A stretch of DNA of 64,000 bases. It comes from Ciceribacter thiooxidans (GTDB taxonomy: Bacteria > Pseudomonadota > Alphaproteobacteria > Rhizobiales > Rhizobiaceae). Positions 25,642-34,000 of the stretch are shown piece after piece. The position numbers and the translations under genes are program-made. Each line of letters begins with the position of its first letter. The first letter of the stretch is position 1. The stretch is from positions 2,800,501 through 2,864,500 of the forward strand of contig NZ_CP059896.1 in NCBI RefSeq assembly GCF_014126615.1, in the 5' to 3' direction. A model generated the notes under the pieces. That model was not told the DNA's origin, searched no databases, and saw only the letters and a list, made by a program, of their open reading frames with translations.

Positions 25642-26676
25642 TTACATACCGCGGATGGAGACGGCCGCCAGTTCCCGCTTGGCGAGAAAATGTCCTGCCA
25701 ACGCAATGTAGCGGTCGGTCTTGCGTTCCCAGGCGGAGCGGTTCGTCGCAGATCCATAGACGAGGTGGCCGAGCGCCATGCGGGCGCGCATCGTGGCGCG
25801 GAAGGCGGAATAGAACTGATAGAGCTCCGGCGCGACCGAGTCATTTAAGGCCGCTCCGAGACGTGCGGAAAGCGCCTCGCCGATCTCCGGTACGCCGAGG
25901 AAGGCGCACTCCATGCCCAGAAATGCGATCTCGTCGAAAGGATCGACGAGGCGGAGCCGATAGCTGAACTCCAGGCAGTCGATGATGACGATCGGCTCAG
26001 TCAGGCAGACATGTTCCGGACGAAGGTCACCATGCCCCTCGACGAAACGGCCGTCGGCCACCCGCGCCTCGAGCAGCGGCCGGAGCACATGCAGGCATTC
26101 GTCGAGGCGGTTCAGCACATGCCGGATCGCCTCTGTGTCGACATCGAATTCCCGATGACAGAGCACCTGCCGGTTCTGCGCCTGCTGACTCTCAAAACAC
26201 TGCACATGCTCCTGCGGGGAAAGCAGCGAACGCTCCGCCTTGCGGTAGAAATCCGCAAGCACCCGCGTCAATCTGTCGGCCGTCACCCCGTCCGCACCGC
26301 CGGCAGCGAGCACCGCGCTCAGCATGTTTTCGGCCGGCAGACGGCGCATCCGGACGAGCCAGTCGACCGCCTCGCCGGGTCCTCCGAGCGCAAGGGATCC
26401 ATCCGCCCGGCGAACCAGCGCGACGGTGCCGAGATAGACGTCGGGCGCAAGCCGGCGGTTCAGGCGCACTTCTTCGCGGCAATTGTGTTCACGCGCATCG
26501 AGCGTCGTGAAGTCGACGAAGGGAAAATGCACCGGCTTCTTGATCTTGTAGACCTCGTCACCGACGAGAAAGACCCAGGACATATGGGTTTCTACCGCCT
26601 TCACCTCACCCGCCGCGTCGCCATAGGTCGCGGGATTTCGGAGCGCGTCGAGCTTCTCTTCGATCGTAACCGGCAT
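25642..26676 (-). CDS. Predicted kinase of the aminoglycoside-phosphotransferase type (COG2187-like)
   Basis: A 344-residue protein with a protein-kinase-like fold. The N-terminal strand WVFLVGDEVYKIKKPVHF has the likely ATP-binding lysines, and the catalytic loop GHGDLRPEHVCL and the metal-binding IIDCLEF are clear. Full-length COG2187 proteins often carry an extra P-loop domain; it is absent here. The substrate is unknown. It is divergent from the PRPP synthetase gene, with a perfect FNR/FixK box between them, so it may be induced by low oxygen together with the nucleotide genes. ATG at 26676. Confidence 0.8.
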   Translation of the reverse strand: MPVTIEEKLDALRNPATYGDAAGEVKAVETHMSWVFLVGDEVYKIKKPVHFPFVDFTTLDAREHNCREEVRLNRRLAPDVYLGTVALVRRADGSLALGGPGEAVDWLVRMRRLPAENMLSAVLAAGGADGVTADRLTRVLADFYRKAERSLLSPQEHVQCFESQQAQNRQVLCHREFDVDTEAIRHVLNRLDECLHVLRPLLEARVADGRFVEGHGDLRPEHVCLTEPIVIIDCLEFSYRLRLVDPFDEIAFLGMECAFLGVPEIGEALSARLGAALNDSVAPELYQFYSAFRATMRARMALGHLVYGSATNRSAWERKTDRYIALAGHFLAKRELAAVSIRGM

Positions 26677-26783
26677 GAGACCTATGGCTTCCGTTCATGA
26701 AGGCATCATAATATGCGAAGGATTAGACAGGGATGCCTTGACGCGTGTCAACGTGCGTCTTGCGGAAGGCTGCGTGTCGTCTT

Positions 26784-26797
26784 TTGATACCGATCAA
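26784..26797. promoter_or_regulatory. Perfect FixK/FnrN anaerobox
   Basis: TTGATACCGATCAA equals the full consensus TTGAT-N4-ATCAA. Centre at 26790.5 predicts class II starts near 26832 (plus strand, PRPP synthetase gene at 26863) and near 26749 (minus strand, kinase gene at 26676). It is the only site in the window with the complete FixK-type arms. Confidence 0.8.
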
Positions 26798-26862
26798 GAC
26801 GGAGGCCCTGCAGACGTGACAAGGCTCAAGGCCGACGCTCACGCATCCAATGCGAGGTTATC

Positions 26863-28356
26863 ATGACGGTGCTTGCCCAACTCGACCCCGGCCTGAAGCA
26901 GTTCTTCGACCGCATCGACAGCGCGCCCAGTCCGCGCGACGAGGTGCTCGCGACGCTTCTCGATGTATGGAAGGACAAGCGCGCGGACCTGATCGCCCCG
27001 CCGGTTGCAGCGCTCGAACCCGCAGCACAGGCGAGCCCGCAGGCGGCCTTCATCTTTCGCCGGGCAAAGACGGCCGAGCGTGACTACGTGCTTCACGCAG
27101 GCGCCGACGCCGTCCGCCCGCTGATCGGCGAGGAGGGCGACACACGGTTGCTGTCGGATGCGGCCTTCCCACGCGGAAGCGTGCGCCTGCGCATGCTCTT
27201 CGAATTCGTCTGCCGGACAGGAGAACCGATCTCCGCCACCTTCACAACGCATGCCGCGGACGGCGGCCGCATCGTTGCCGAGCTCGTCGTCACCCCCCTC
27301 TCCGGCGACGGCCGATCGATCGACGCGGTATTCGGCGGCGTGCTGTTGCGTCCCGTCGCCGCGGCTGCCTCCGGCCCGGCCAAATCCGCCGCCGCAACCG
27401 CTCCCCTCATCTTCTCCTTCGCCCGCGACGTCGAGTTCGGCGGCAAGGTCGCACGCGCGATGGGACTTGAACTGAGCCTGCTCGAAGAGCGGGAATTCGA
27501 GGACGGTGAGCACAAGGCGCGACCGCTCGAAAGCGTGCGCGGCCGTGACGCCTTCGTCATCGCGAGCCTCAACGGCGGCGGCGGCCATTCTGCCAATGAC
27601 CGGCTCTGCCGGCTGCTCTTCTTCATCGCGACGCTGAAGACCAACGGCGCGAAGAGCGTAACCGCCGTCACACCCTATCTCTGCTATCTCCGGAAGGACC
27701 GACAGACCAAGCCGCGCGATCCGCTCACCGGCCGCTACGTCGCCGAACTCATCGAGGCCATGGGCGCGGACCGCGTGATCACGATCGAGGCTCACAATGT
27801 CGCGGCCTACCAGTCGTCCTTCCGCATTCCGACGCTGCACCTTGAGGCCTATGACGTTTTCGCCCGTCGTACCGCGGAAAAGGTCGGCACCACCGAGGTC
27901 ACCGTCGTCTCGCCTGATCTCGGCGGCGGCAAGCGCGCCGACAGCTTCCGCGAACGGCTGGAGAAGCAGCTCGGGCGACCGGTCGGCAAGGCCTTCATGG
28001 AGAAGCAGCGGAGCGCCGGCGTCGTTTCCGGCGACCTTTTCGCCGGCGATGTGAAGGACCGCGTGGCGATCATCATCGACGATCTCATCAGTTCCGGCGG
28101 AACGATGGTCAGGGTGGCCGAGGCCTGCATGGCGCGTGGTGCGAAGGAAGTTCGGCTGATCGCGACGCATGCGCTGTTTTCACAAGGAGCGGAAGAACGT
28201 CTCGCCAGGGCACCGATCGCGGAACTGCTGATCACCGACACCGTGCAGGTCGATGCCGCCGCCTCACCGCTCGGCGAACGGCTGGCAACCGTCTCGGTCG
28301 CGGAGACCTTCGCGGCGGCGATCACGCGCTGCCATCAGGTACCTTCCGGCAACTGA
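26863..28356 (+). CDS. Ribose-phosphate pyrophosphokinase-like protein with extra N-terminal domain
   Basis: A 497-residue protein. Residues about 185-497 match PRPP synthetase, which makes PRPP from ribose 5-phosphate and ATP: the fold start IFSFARDVEFGGKVARAMG, the loop TPYLCYLRKDRQTKPRDPLT, and the PRPP-binding motif IIIDDLISSGGTM are present. The usual DLHAGQIQGFF part is changed to EAHNVAAYQSSF. Residues 1-180 are an addition not found in ordinary Prs (about 310-320 residues); the part from FIFRRAKTAERDYVLHAG to AELVVTPLSGDGRSIDAVFG resembles a PAS_5-type PAS fold. It lies behind a FixK-type box and next to a phosphoribosyltransferase, so it may be a low-oxygen form of the enzyme or work in nucleotide breakdown. 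Confidence 0.85.
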   Translation: MTVLAQLDPGLKQFFDRIDSAPSPRDEVLATLLDVWKDKRADLIAPPVAALEPAAQASPQAAFIFRRAKTAERDYVLHAGADAVRPLIGEEGDTRLLSDAAFPRGSVRLRMLFEFVCRTGEPISATFTTHAADGGRIVAELVVTPLSGDGRSIDAVFGGVLLRPVAAAASGPAKSAAATAPLIFSFARDVEFGGKVARAMGLELSLLEEREFEDGEHKARPLESVRGRDAFVIASLNGGGGHSANDRLCRLLFFIATLKTNGAKSVTAVTPYLCYLRKDRQTKPRDPLTGRYVAELIEAMGADRVITIEAHNVAAYQSSFRIPTLHLEAYDVFARRTAEKVGTTEVTVVSPDLGGGKRADSFRERLEKQLGRPVGKAFMEKQRSAGVVSGDLFAGDVKDRVAIIIDDLISSGGTMVRVAEACMARGAKEVRLIATHALFSQGAEERLARAPIAELLITDTVQVDAAASPLGERLATVSVAETFAAAITRCHQVPSGN

Positions 28357-28367
28357 TCGCGACGGCC

Positions 28368-29051
28368 TCAGGCCGGCGGAGGGCCACCGCCCGCCGGGCT
28401 CGCGGCGGCCGGCTTCGCGGCAGCATCGAGGCAGGCGACGACGTCGGCATCTTCAAGCTGGAGAAAATGGCGATAGTGGGCGCCGACGGCACCGATCGGG
28501 CCGAGGTCTTCGAGGCAAATGACCTTTTCGGCGAGTTCCTCGAGTTCGGGGATCAGGCTTGCCGGTATAACCGGCATGGCAACGACGATATGGCGCGGGT
28601 TCTTTGCGGCGAGGCCCTTGAGAGCGGCCTTCAACGTCGCGCCCGTCGCCACGCCGTCGTCCACGACGATCGCCGTCCTGCCGCCGACCGGGACGGGCTC
28701 GCGCCCCTTGAGGTAGACACCGCGGCGGCGCTCGATCTCTTCGAGCTGCTTGCGGCAGGCGGCGTCGAAATCCTTGTCCGAGATACCGGCATAGCGGATC
28801 ACGTCTTCGTTGCGCACGACCTCCGGGCGATCACCGTCGACGATCGCGCCCATGGCAACTTCCGGCTGGAATGGCACACCGATCTTGCGCACCAGGAGAA
28901 GATCGAGCGGCAGACCGAGTGCCCGCGCGACGGGCAGGCCGACCTCGACGCCGCCCCGCGGCAGCGCGAGCACCACGGCGTCCGTACCGCGATAGGCGGC
29001 GAGCACTGTGGCGAGCCGTTCGCCCGCCTCTTCCCGATCGGCAAAGGACAT
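28368..29051 (-). CDS. Phosphoribosyltransferase-family protein (COG1926-like)
   Basis: A 227-residue protein of the type I phosphoribosyltransferase fold. The start ADREEAGERLATVLAAYRG, the LALPRGGVEVGLPVARALG segment, the PRPP motif AIVVDDGVATGATLKAAL and the Pro/Ala-rich C-terminal tail are seen. COG1926 members are predicted PRTases of unknown base specificity. The ATG at 29051 follows AGGGAG. It is convergent with the PRPP synthetase-like gene (11 bases between stops), so the two may serve one pathway although not one operon. The tail (about residues 212-227) is low complexity. Confidence 0.85.
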   Translation of the reverse strand: MSFADREEAGERLATVLAAYRGTDAVVLALPRGGVEVGLPVARALGLPLDLLLVRKIGVPFQPEVAMGAIVDGDRPEVVRNEDVIRYAGISDKDFDAACRKQLEEIERRRGVYLKGREPVPVGGRTAIVVDDGVATGATLKAALKGLAAKNPRHIVVAMPVIPASLIPELEELAEKVICLEDLGPIGAVGAHYRHFLQLEDADVVACLDAAAKPAAASPAGGGPPPA

Positions 29052-29144
29052 GGGCCATCTCCCTTCGAAGAGCAGCTTGCAGGTTCTTGCGCAAGCATAA
29101 CGCCGCCGACGGGCTCGCCGCAATCGCGCGATCGTCGCGGCAGC

Positions 29145-29411
29145 TCAGCCCGTGGACCCGCTGGTCTCCCCGCGCCCCCAGGCTTCGGCCCAGTCCATCA
29201 GCCGCAGCATGTCGCGCTTCAGCTGCTCCTGGCGGACGATCACATCCGCATGTTCGAGATTGCTGCGCGGATCGTAGAAGGTCGCAATCTCGGTCCCGGC
29301 GGCACGCCGCGCCGTCTCGAGCTGTACCTTCAGCGCGCCGACCTCGGCCTTGGTTTCAAAGTAGCGCTTCATCACCCGGATCAGGGTGACGTCGTCTTCA
29401 GAAATATCCAA
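29145..29411 (-). CDS. Small hypothetical protein (88 residues, TTG start)
   Basis: A short gene starting at TTG, chosen because GGAGG lies seven bases upstream and no ATG is available. The product is soluble and helical, with EDDVTLIRVMKRYFETKAEV at the start, a KVQLETARRAA helix and MLRLMDWAEAWGRGE at the end; one Cys-free, charged chain. I do not recognise the family. It follows the same strand as the PRTase gene (93 bases before it), so it may belong to that transcript. Coding potential rests on the ribosome site and residue composition. Confidence 0.6.
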   Translation of the reverse strand: MDISEDDVTLIRVMKRYFETKAEVGALKVQLETARRAAGTEIATFYDPRSNLEHADVIVRQEQLKRDMLRLMDWAEAWGRGETSGSTG

Positions 29412-29451
29412 GGGTTACCTCCCTCATGCTTCTTATTCGAGCGGGCTCTCT

Positions 29452-29466
29452 CATCCGATTCGGATG
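29452..29466. promoter_or_regulatory. Palindrome in the 260-base gap before the DUF1810 gene
   Basis: CATCCGATTCGGATG has two perfect 7-bp arms around one central base. It lies in the 260-base stretch 29412-29671, which otherwise shows no gene, RNA or terminator that I can support. It may be an operator for one of the flanking divergent genes; no known regulator consensus matched. Confidence 0.35.
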
Positions 29467-29671
29467 GCAAAGTCACGGCAGGAATTCCGCGCGGCCGGTT
29501 CTCGCCGAGCGCCTTCCTTGTCCCCGGCAGCCAAGATCACGGCATTTTCAGGCGAAAAATGGGCAGAATGCTACCTGTTGCAATCCTGCACGGCTGCGCG
29601 AAAATCGGCTGCCCGATGAGGACAGCCGGTCCGCCGCGTCCGCATGCGGGAGGAAGACGGAGGAGAGCCGT

Positions 29672-30103
29672 ATGCAGAGCGACGATTTCGATCTCGACCG
29701 CTTCGTCGAGGCGCAGGCCCCGGTCTATGCTGACGTGCTCCGGGAATTACGCGAGGGCCGCAAGCGGACGCACTGGATGTGGTTCGTCTTTCCGCAGCTC
29801 TCCGGCCTCGGCCACTCGCCGATGGCGCAATATTATGGCATCGCCTCGCTCGACGAGGCCCGCGCCTATCTCACCCATCCGCTGCTCGGGCCGCGGCTGA
29901 CGGAATGCGTCGAAGCCGTTCTCTCGCATCCCGAGCGGAGCGCGAACGCGATCTTCGGCACCCCTGACGACGCCAAGTTCCGTTCGTGCCTGACGCTCTT
30001 TCTGGCGGCGGATGCCGCGGATCACCCTTTCGGCGAGGCGCTCCGGCATTTCTATGTCAGTTCAGACCCGCGCACGCTCTCGCTCCTCGGGCAGGAGAAA
30101 TAG
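29672..30103 (+). CDS. DUF1810 family protein
   Basis: A 143-residue soluble protein with the DUF1810 features FDLDRFVEAQAPVYADVL, the run HWMWFVFPQLSGLG, and the repeat-like DPRTLSLL at the end. DUF1810 proteins are small bacterial proteins of unknown function. The ATG at 29672 has GGAGGAG eight bases upstream. Monocistronic in appearance; a tRNA gene follows on the other strand. Confidence 0.85.
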   Translation: MQSDDFDLDRFVEAQAPVYADVLRELREGRKRTHWMWFVFPQLSGLGHSPMAQYYGIASLDEARAYLTHPLLGPRLTECVEAVLSHPERSANAIFGTPDDAKFRSCLTLFLAADAADHPFGEALRHFYVSSDPRTLSLLGQEK

Positions 30104-30181
30104 CGAAGCCGAGACGAGCATGTGCCCGGACCAAGCGACGGTCACGGCACGGCGATTTTGGGAAATGTTCAAAAGGAGAAA

Positions 30182-30258
30182 TGGTACGGTTGGTGGGAAT
30201 CGAACCTACGACCTCAGGTGCCACAAACCTGCGCTCTAACCAACTGAGCTACAACCGC
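30182..30258 (-). tRNA. tRNA-His (GTG), lacking G-1 and C73
   Basis: On the minus strand a 77-base cloverleaf is complete. The acceptor arm is GCGGTTG / CAACCGT (one G-U pair), the D arm is GCTC / GAGC, and the anticodon arm CAGGT / ACCTG encloses the loop TTGTGGC, so the anticodon is GTG (His). CCA is encoded. The base before G1 is T and base 73 is A, not the usual G-1:C73 pair; this is the known rule-breaking tRNA-His of a large alphaproteobacterial group. The T arm GTAGG / CCCAC has one A-C mismatch. Its 3' end faces the denitrification block. Confidence 0.95.
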
Positions 30259-30336
30259 ACAACCAGCGTCCGGGGACGTTGTAGGGGGTCACATACGAGC
30301 ACTCGGCGATTTTTTCAAGCCCTTTTCGACACGGAC

Positions 30337-30365
30337 AAAAAAAGACCGGAGCAAAGCCCCGGTCC
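30337..30365 (-). terminator. Rho-independent terminator of the phasin gene
   Basis: On the minus strand a 6-bp stem GACCGG / CCGGTC (30344-30349 with 30359-30364, loop of nine) is followed directly by seven T (30337-30343). It lies 31 bases past the phasin stop. Confidence 0.8.
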
Positions 30366-30395
30366 TTTCATTCCGACGATACGGATAGGCGCGGA

Positions 30396-30845
30396 TCAGG
30401 CAACCTTCAGCGAGGACATGGCCTTGTCGGCGGCTTCCTTGCCCTGCTTGGTAACGGTCTCGGCAACCTTCTTGGCGGCTTCCTGCATGGCCTTCGCCTG
30501 CTCGACAGTAACTTCGGCCTGCTTGCGCAGGAACGCGGTCTGGAGTTCGACGAGTTCGGCAACCGACTTCACACCGAGCAGGGCTTCCATGTGCGAGATC
30601 GACATGTCAGCGTTGGTGCGCAGGGCTTCGATGGCCTTGAGGCCGAGTTCGACGGTACCGGCCTGGGCGGTCTGCATCGTGTTCTCGACTGTCTTGCTGG
30701 CTTCCTCGGCGGCGGTCTTCATCTTGGCATAGGCGTCCTTCGACTGGGCGGCGCCCTTTTCGGCGAAGTCGCGGAAGGTCTCGGTGAACTTCGACGGGTC
30801 GAAGGCCGAGAAGGAGAAGACGTCGTTGTTCTTTGCATTTGCCAT
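30396..30845 (-). CDS. Phasin (PHB granule-associated protein)
   Basis: A 149-residue, all-helical, amphipathic protein of the phasin family: FDPSKFTETFRDFAEKGAAQ near the start, then the long KTVENTMQTAQAG helix and ELQTAFLRKQAEVTVEQAKA. Phasins coat polyhydroxybutyrate granules and control their size. The ATG at 30845 follows AGGAG. A strong-looking promoter with two PhaR-like sites lies upstream and a clean terminator downstream, so it is a single-gene unit. In S. meliloti a phasin gene (phaP1) sits in the same place beside cbrA. Acetoacetyl-CoA synthetase nearby is also part of PHB metabolism. Confidence 0.92.
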   Translation of the reverse strand: MANAKNNDVFSFSAFDPSKFTETFRDFAEKGAAQSKDAYAKMKTAAEEASKTVENTMQTAQAGTVELGLKAIEALRTNADMSISHMEALLGVKSVAELVELQTAFLRKQAEVTVEQAKAMQEAAKKVAETVTKQGKEAADKAMSSLKVA

Positions 30846-30902
30846 TTCAATGCGCTCCTGTGTTGGGACCTCTGAGGCATCCCGAATTGTTTGGATATCC
30901 CT

Positions 30903-30951
30903 TATATAGCACCTCCTCTTGTGCATTGCAACATTTTTGTGCGACGCACAA
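30903..30951 (-). promoter_or_regulatory. Phasin promoter with two PhaR-like sites
   Basis: On the minus strand a -35 TTGCAA (30926-30931) and -10 TATATA (30903-30908) stand 17 bases apart. Over the -35 lies TTGTGCATTGCAACA (30919-30933), and next to it the 15-base perfect palindrome TTGTGCGACGCACAA (30937-30951). TGC/GCA-type palindromes at phasin promoters are bound by the PHB-sensing repressor PhaR, so PHB-dependent derepression is likely. Confidence 0.65.
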
Positions 30952-31021
30952 TAGGCGGATCGGTTAACCGTGTTCCCCGAAAGCCCCGTGCCGCGCTGGA
31001 CCCTCGCGGCACCCGGAGATA

Positions 31022-31036
31022 TTAAGAATCTGTTAA
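31022..31036 (+). promoter_or_regulatory. CtrA box upstream of the cbrA-like kinase
   Basis: TTAAGAATCTGTTAA is the full CtrA pattern TTAA-N7-TTAA, 39 bases before the ATG. A second half-like element GGTTAACC is at 30963-30970. CtrA is the master cell-cycle regulator of alphaproteobacteria, so this kinase gene may be under cell-cycle control. Confidence 0.65.
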
Positions 31037-31074
31037 TTGCCGAACAGTGCGGCGGTTGCTAACTTAGGTCCATC

Positions 31075-34000
31075 ATGCCCGTTCAGCAGTACCCGTTCAT
31101 CGACGTCGCCGTGCACGAGAGTGTCCGCGGGCGCTTTGCGCGCGGCGAGGCCCTTGTGCTGTTTTCCACCGGGCTCGAGCAGGTGCTCTGGGCGAACGGC
31201 GCGGGCGCGCGCTTCTTCGGCAACGGCTCCATCTACGACTTTCTCGACCAGGGACCGGATCGGAGCGACCTCGCCTTTCGCCAGATCGAGTCGACGGCGC
31301 GGCAGTTGCAGAAGGTCGGCGAGCAGCGTTCGCTGCTTCTGCGCCTGACCCAGGGTTTCCAGCGCGTCCCGGTCCAGGCGACGGCGGAGATGGTCGAGAT
31401 CCGCGCCGGTGAGCCCGTGGTCCTGCTCGCAATCCCGCCGACCGGCCCCCGACCGAGCGTCGACGAATGCGCCAGCGAGATGCTGACAGGGCTCGACGAC
31501 CCGGACACGCACATGGCCATGCTCGCGGCCGACGGCCGTATCGTTGCCGCCTCGCCTGCCTTTTCAGCCCTGTCGATCACTCAGCAGACGGCACGTACGC
31601 TGGTGGCGCTCGTCGATGCCGACCGTGACCGGCTGGTGAAGCGTCCGATCCCGACCGGCCGCGGCTATCTGCCGGCGGCAATCGGCAAGGTCGCCGACGA
31701 GCCGCCGCTCTATCTCCTCTTCGCCGTAGAGACGATCCTCGGCAATCTCGATCCGAGCGACGGCTTCGAAGAGCCCGCGACAGAATCGCCGGCGGAAGAG
31801 GAATCGCCGGCCGAGGATACCGCCGCCTACGGTGCCGTGGTCGACGCGATCGGCGACATCGAGGAGATCGAGGCGGCGCCCGAGGTCCTGACGCCCGACG
31901 TAGAAGGCGCAGAGACGGAAGAGGCCGAGGCGGAAGAAACCGTCCTTCCCGTCGCCGACGCTCCTGAACCTCCGGCCGAAGAAGCCGTGGCATCCATCGA
32001 AGCGCAAGCCGCGCAGGAAGAGCCGCGCGAAGATGCGGAGCTTCCTGCCGCGGTTGAGAATGCTGCCGCACCCGAGGTGCCTGCGGCCACGTCCGAGACG
32101 AAATCCGGCGACGGCTTCATCTACCGTCCGAGCAATCGCGCCTCTCGCTTCGTCTGGAAGATCGATGCCGAAGGCCGTTTCAGCGAGGTCTCGAAGGAAT
32201 TCGCCGAAGCTGTCGGGCCGCACTCGGCGGCGATCGAAGGGCGGTCGTTCGTCGAAGTCGCACAGACCTTCAACCTCGATCCCGAGGGAAAGATCGCCGA
32301 CCTCCTGAAGCGTCGCGACACGTGGTCTGGACGTACCGTCACCTGGCCGGTGGAAGGCACGACCTTGCGCGTGCCCGTCGATCTCGCCGCGCTTCCCACC
32401 TACGACCGCAACCGCGATTTCGACGGCTTCCGCGGCTTCGGCATCGTGCGGCTGGCGGATGCCGTGGTGGACCCCGCCAGCACCGGTCTGACGCTCGGCG
32501 CTCCTTCCGAAGAGGTCTCGCCGCCGGTCGCAGAGACCCCGGAAGCCGCGGCAGCGGTGCCGCCGGAAACTTCCATTGCCCGTGAAACCGTAGAAAAGTG
32601 GGAGGAACCCTCCCAGCCGGAAAGCGAGCCTCCGGCGCTTCTCATCTCCGAGACACCCGGCAAGCGACATTCCGACAAGGTGGTGCAGCTCGAAGAGCGG
32701 CGCGCGCGCACCCGTGACGGCCTCACACCGGGCGAGCAGGCAGCTTTCCGCGAGATCGCCCGCCGGCTCGAGGCGAACGGCCTGATCGGCGCCGAAGCGC
32801 CGCAACAGGAACAGGGCCGTGACAGTGCTGCGGAGCCGCCGATCGACGAGGCCCGTCAGCCCGAGCCGCAAACCTCGACGTCTGAAACAGAAGAGAAGGC
32901 GGAGGAACAAACGGCAGCCGTCATGGAGAAGCCCGCTGAATCCGCCCCGGCTCAGCCGACGGAGGACCTCTCGCCGGCTGCATCCCCTGCCCAGCCACGC
33001 AGCCGTCGCGATATCGGCCTGTCGCCGGATGTGGTCGACCTGATGCCCGTGGCACTGCTCATCCATGTCGGCGACCGGCTGATCCACGCCAATCCCGAAT
33101 TCCTGAACCTCACCGGCTACAGCTCTCTGGACGCGTTGGGAGAGGCCGGCGGCCTCGACGCCCTGCTTCAGCGCCAGGAGCTGGAAGGCGCCGCCGACCA
33201 GGCGAGCGGCATGGTGGTGGTGCGTGCAGACGATCAGCTGGTGCCGGTCACCGCACGCCTGCAGTCGGTACGCTGGGAGCAGTCGAGCGCGCTCCTGCTC
33301 GCCCTCATCCCCACCGAGGCGCCCGTCAAGGCCGCGCGGCCCCCGGTGCAACTAACCGTCGTCGAGCCCACGCCCAAGCCTGCCGACGAAGACCCGGCGC
33401 TGAAGGCCGAAATCGAGGAACTGCGTTCGATCCTCGAAACGGCCACCGACGGCGTCGTCGTCCTCGGCCCCGAGGGGGACATCCGCTCGATGAACCGCGC
33501 GGCAAGCGCGCTCTTCAACTTCGACGACGCGGAGACCCGCGGCAAACCCTTCGTGATGCTCTTCGCCCACGAGAGCCAGAAGGCGGTGCTCGACTATCTG
33601 GCGGGCCTTGCCGGCCATGGTGTCGCGAGCGTCCTGAACGACGGGCGCGAGGTGATCGGTCGTGAGGCGTCCGGCGGCTTCCTGCCGCTCTTCATGACCA
33701 TCGGCAAGCTTGCCTCCTCGAACGGCTATTGCGCGGTCATCCGCGACATCACGCAATGGAAGCGGACCGAGGAGGAGCTGCGCAACGCCAAGCGCGCCGC
33801 CGAGACCGCCAATACCCACAAAAGTGACTTCCTCGCACGCGTCAGCCACGAAATCCGCACGCCGCTCAACGCGATCATCGGCTTCGCCGACATGATGGCC
33901 GGCGAGCGCTTCGGCCCGATCGGCCACCCGCGCTACACCGAATACGCCAACGACATCGTTCGCTCCGGCCGCCACGTGCTCGACATCGTCAACGACCTCC

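Noticed and set aside
31564..33351. 595-codon minus frame inside cbrA
   Set aside because: No family match and falls over the acidic linkers and PAS parts of a certain gene; an antisense artefact of codon bias.
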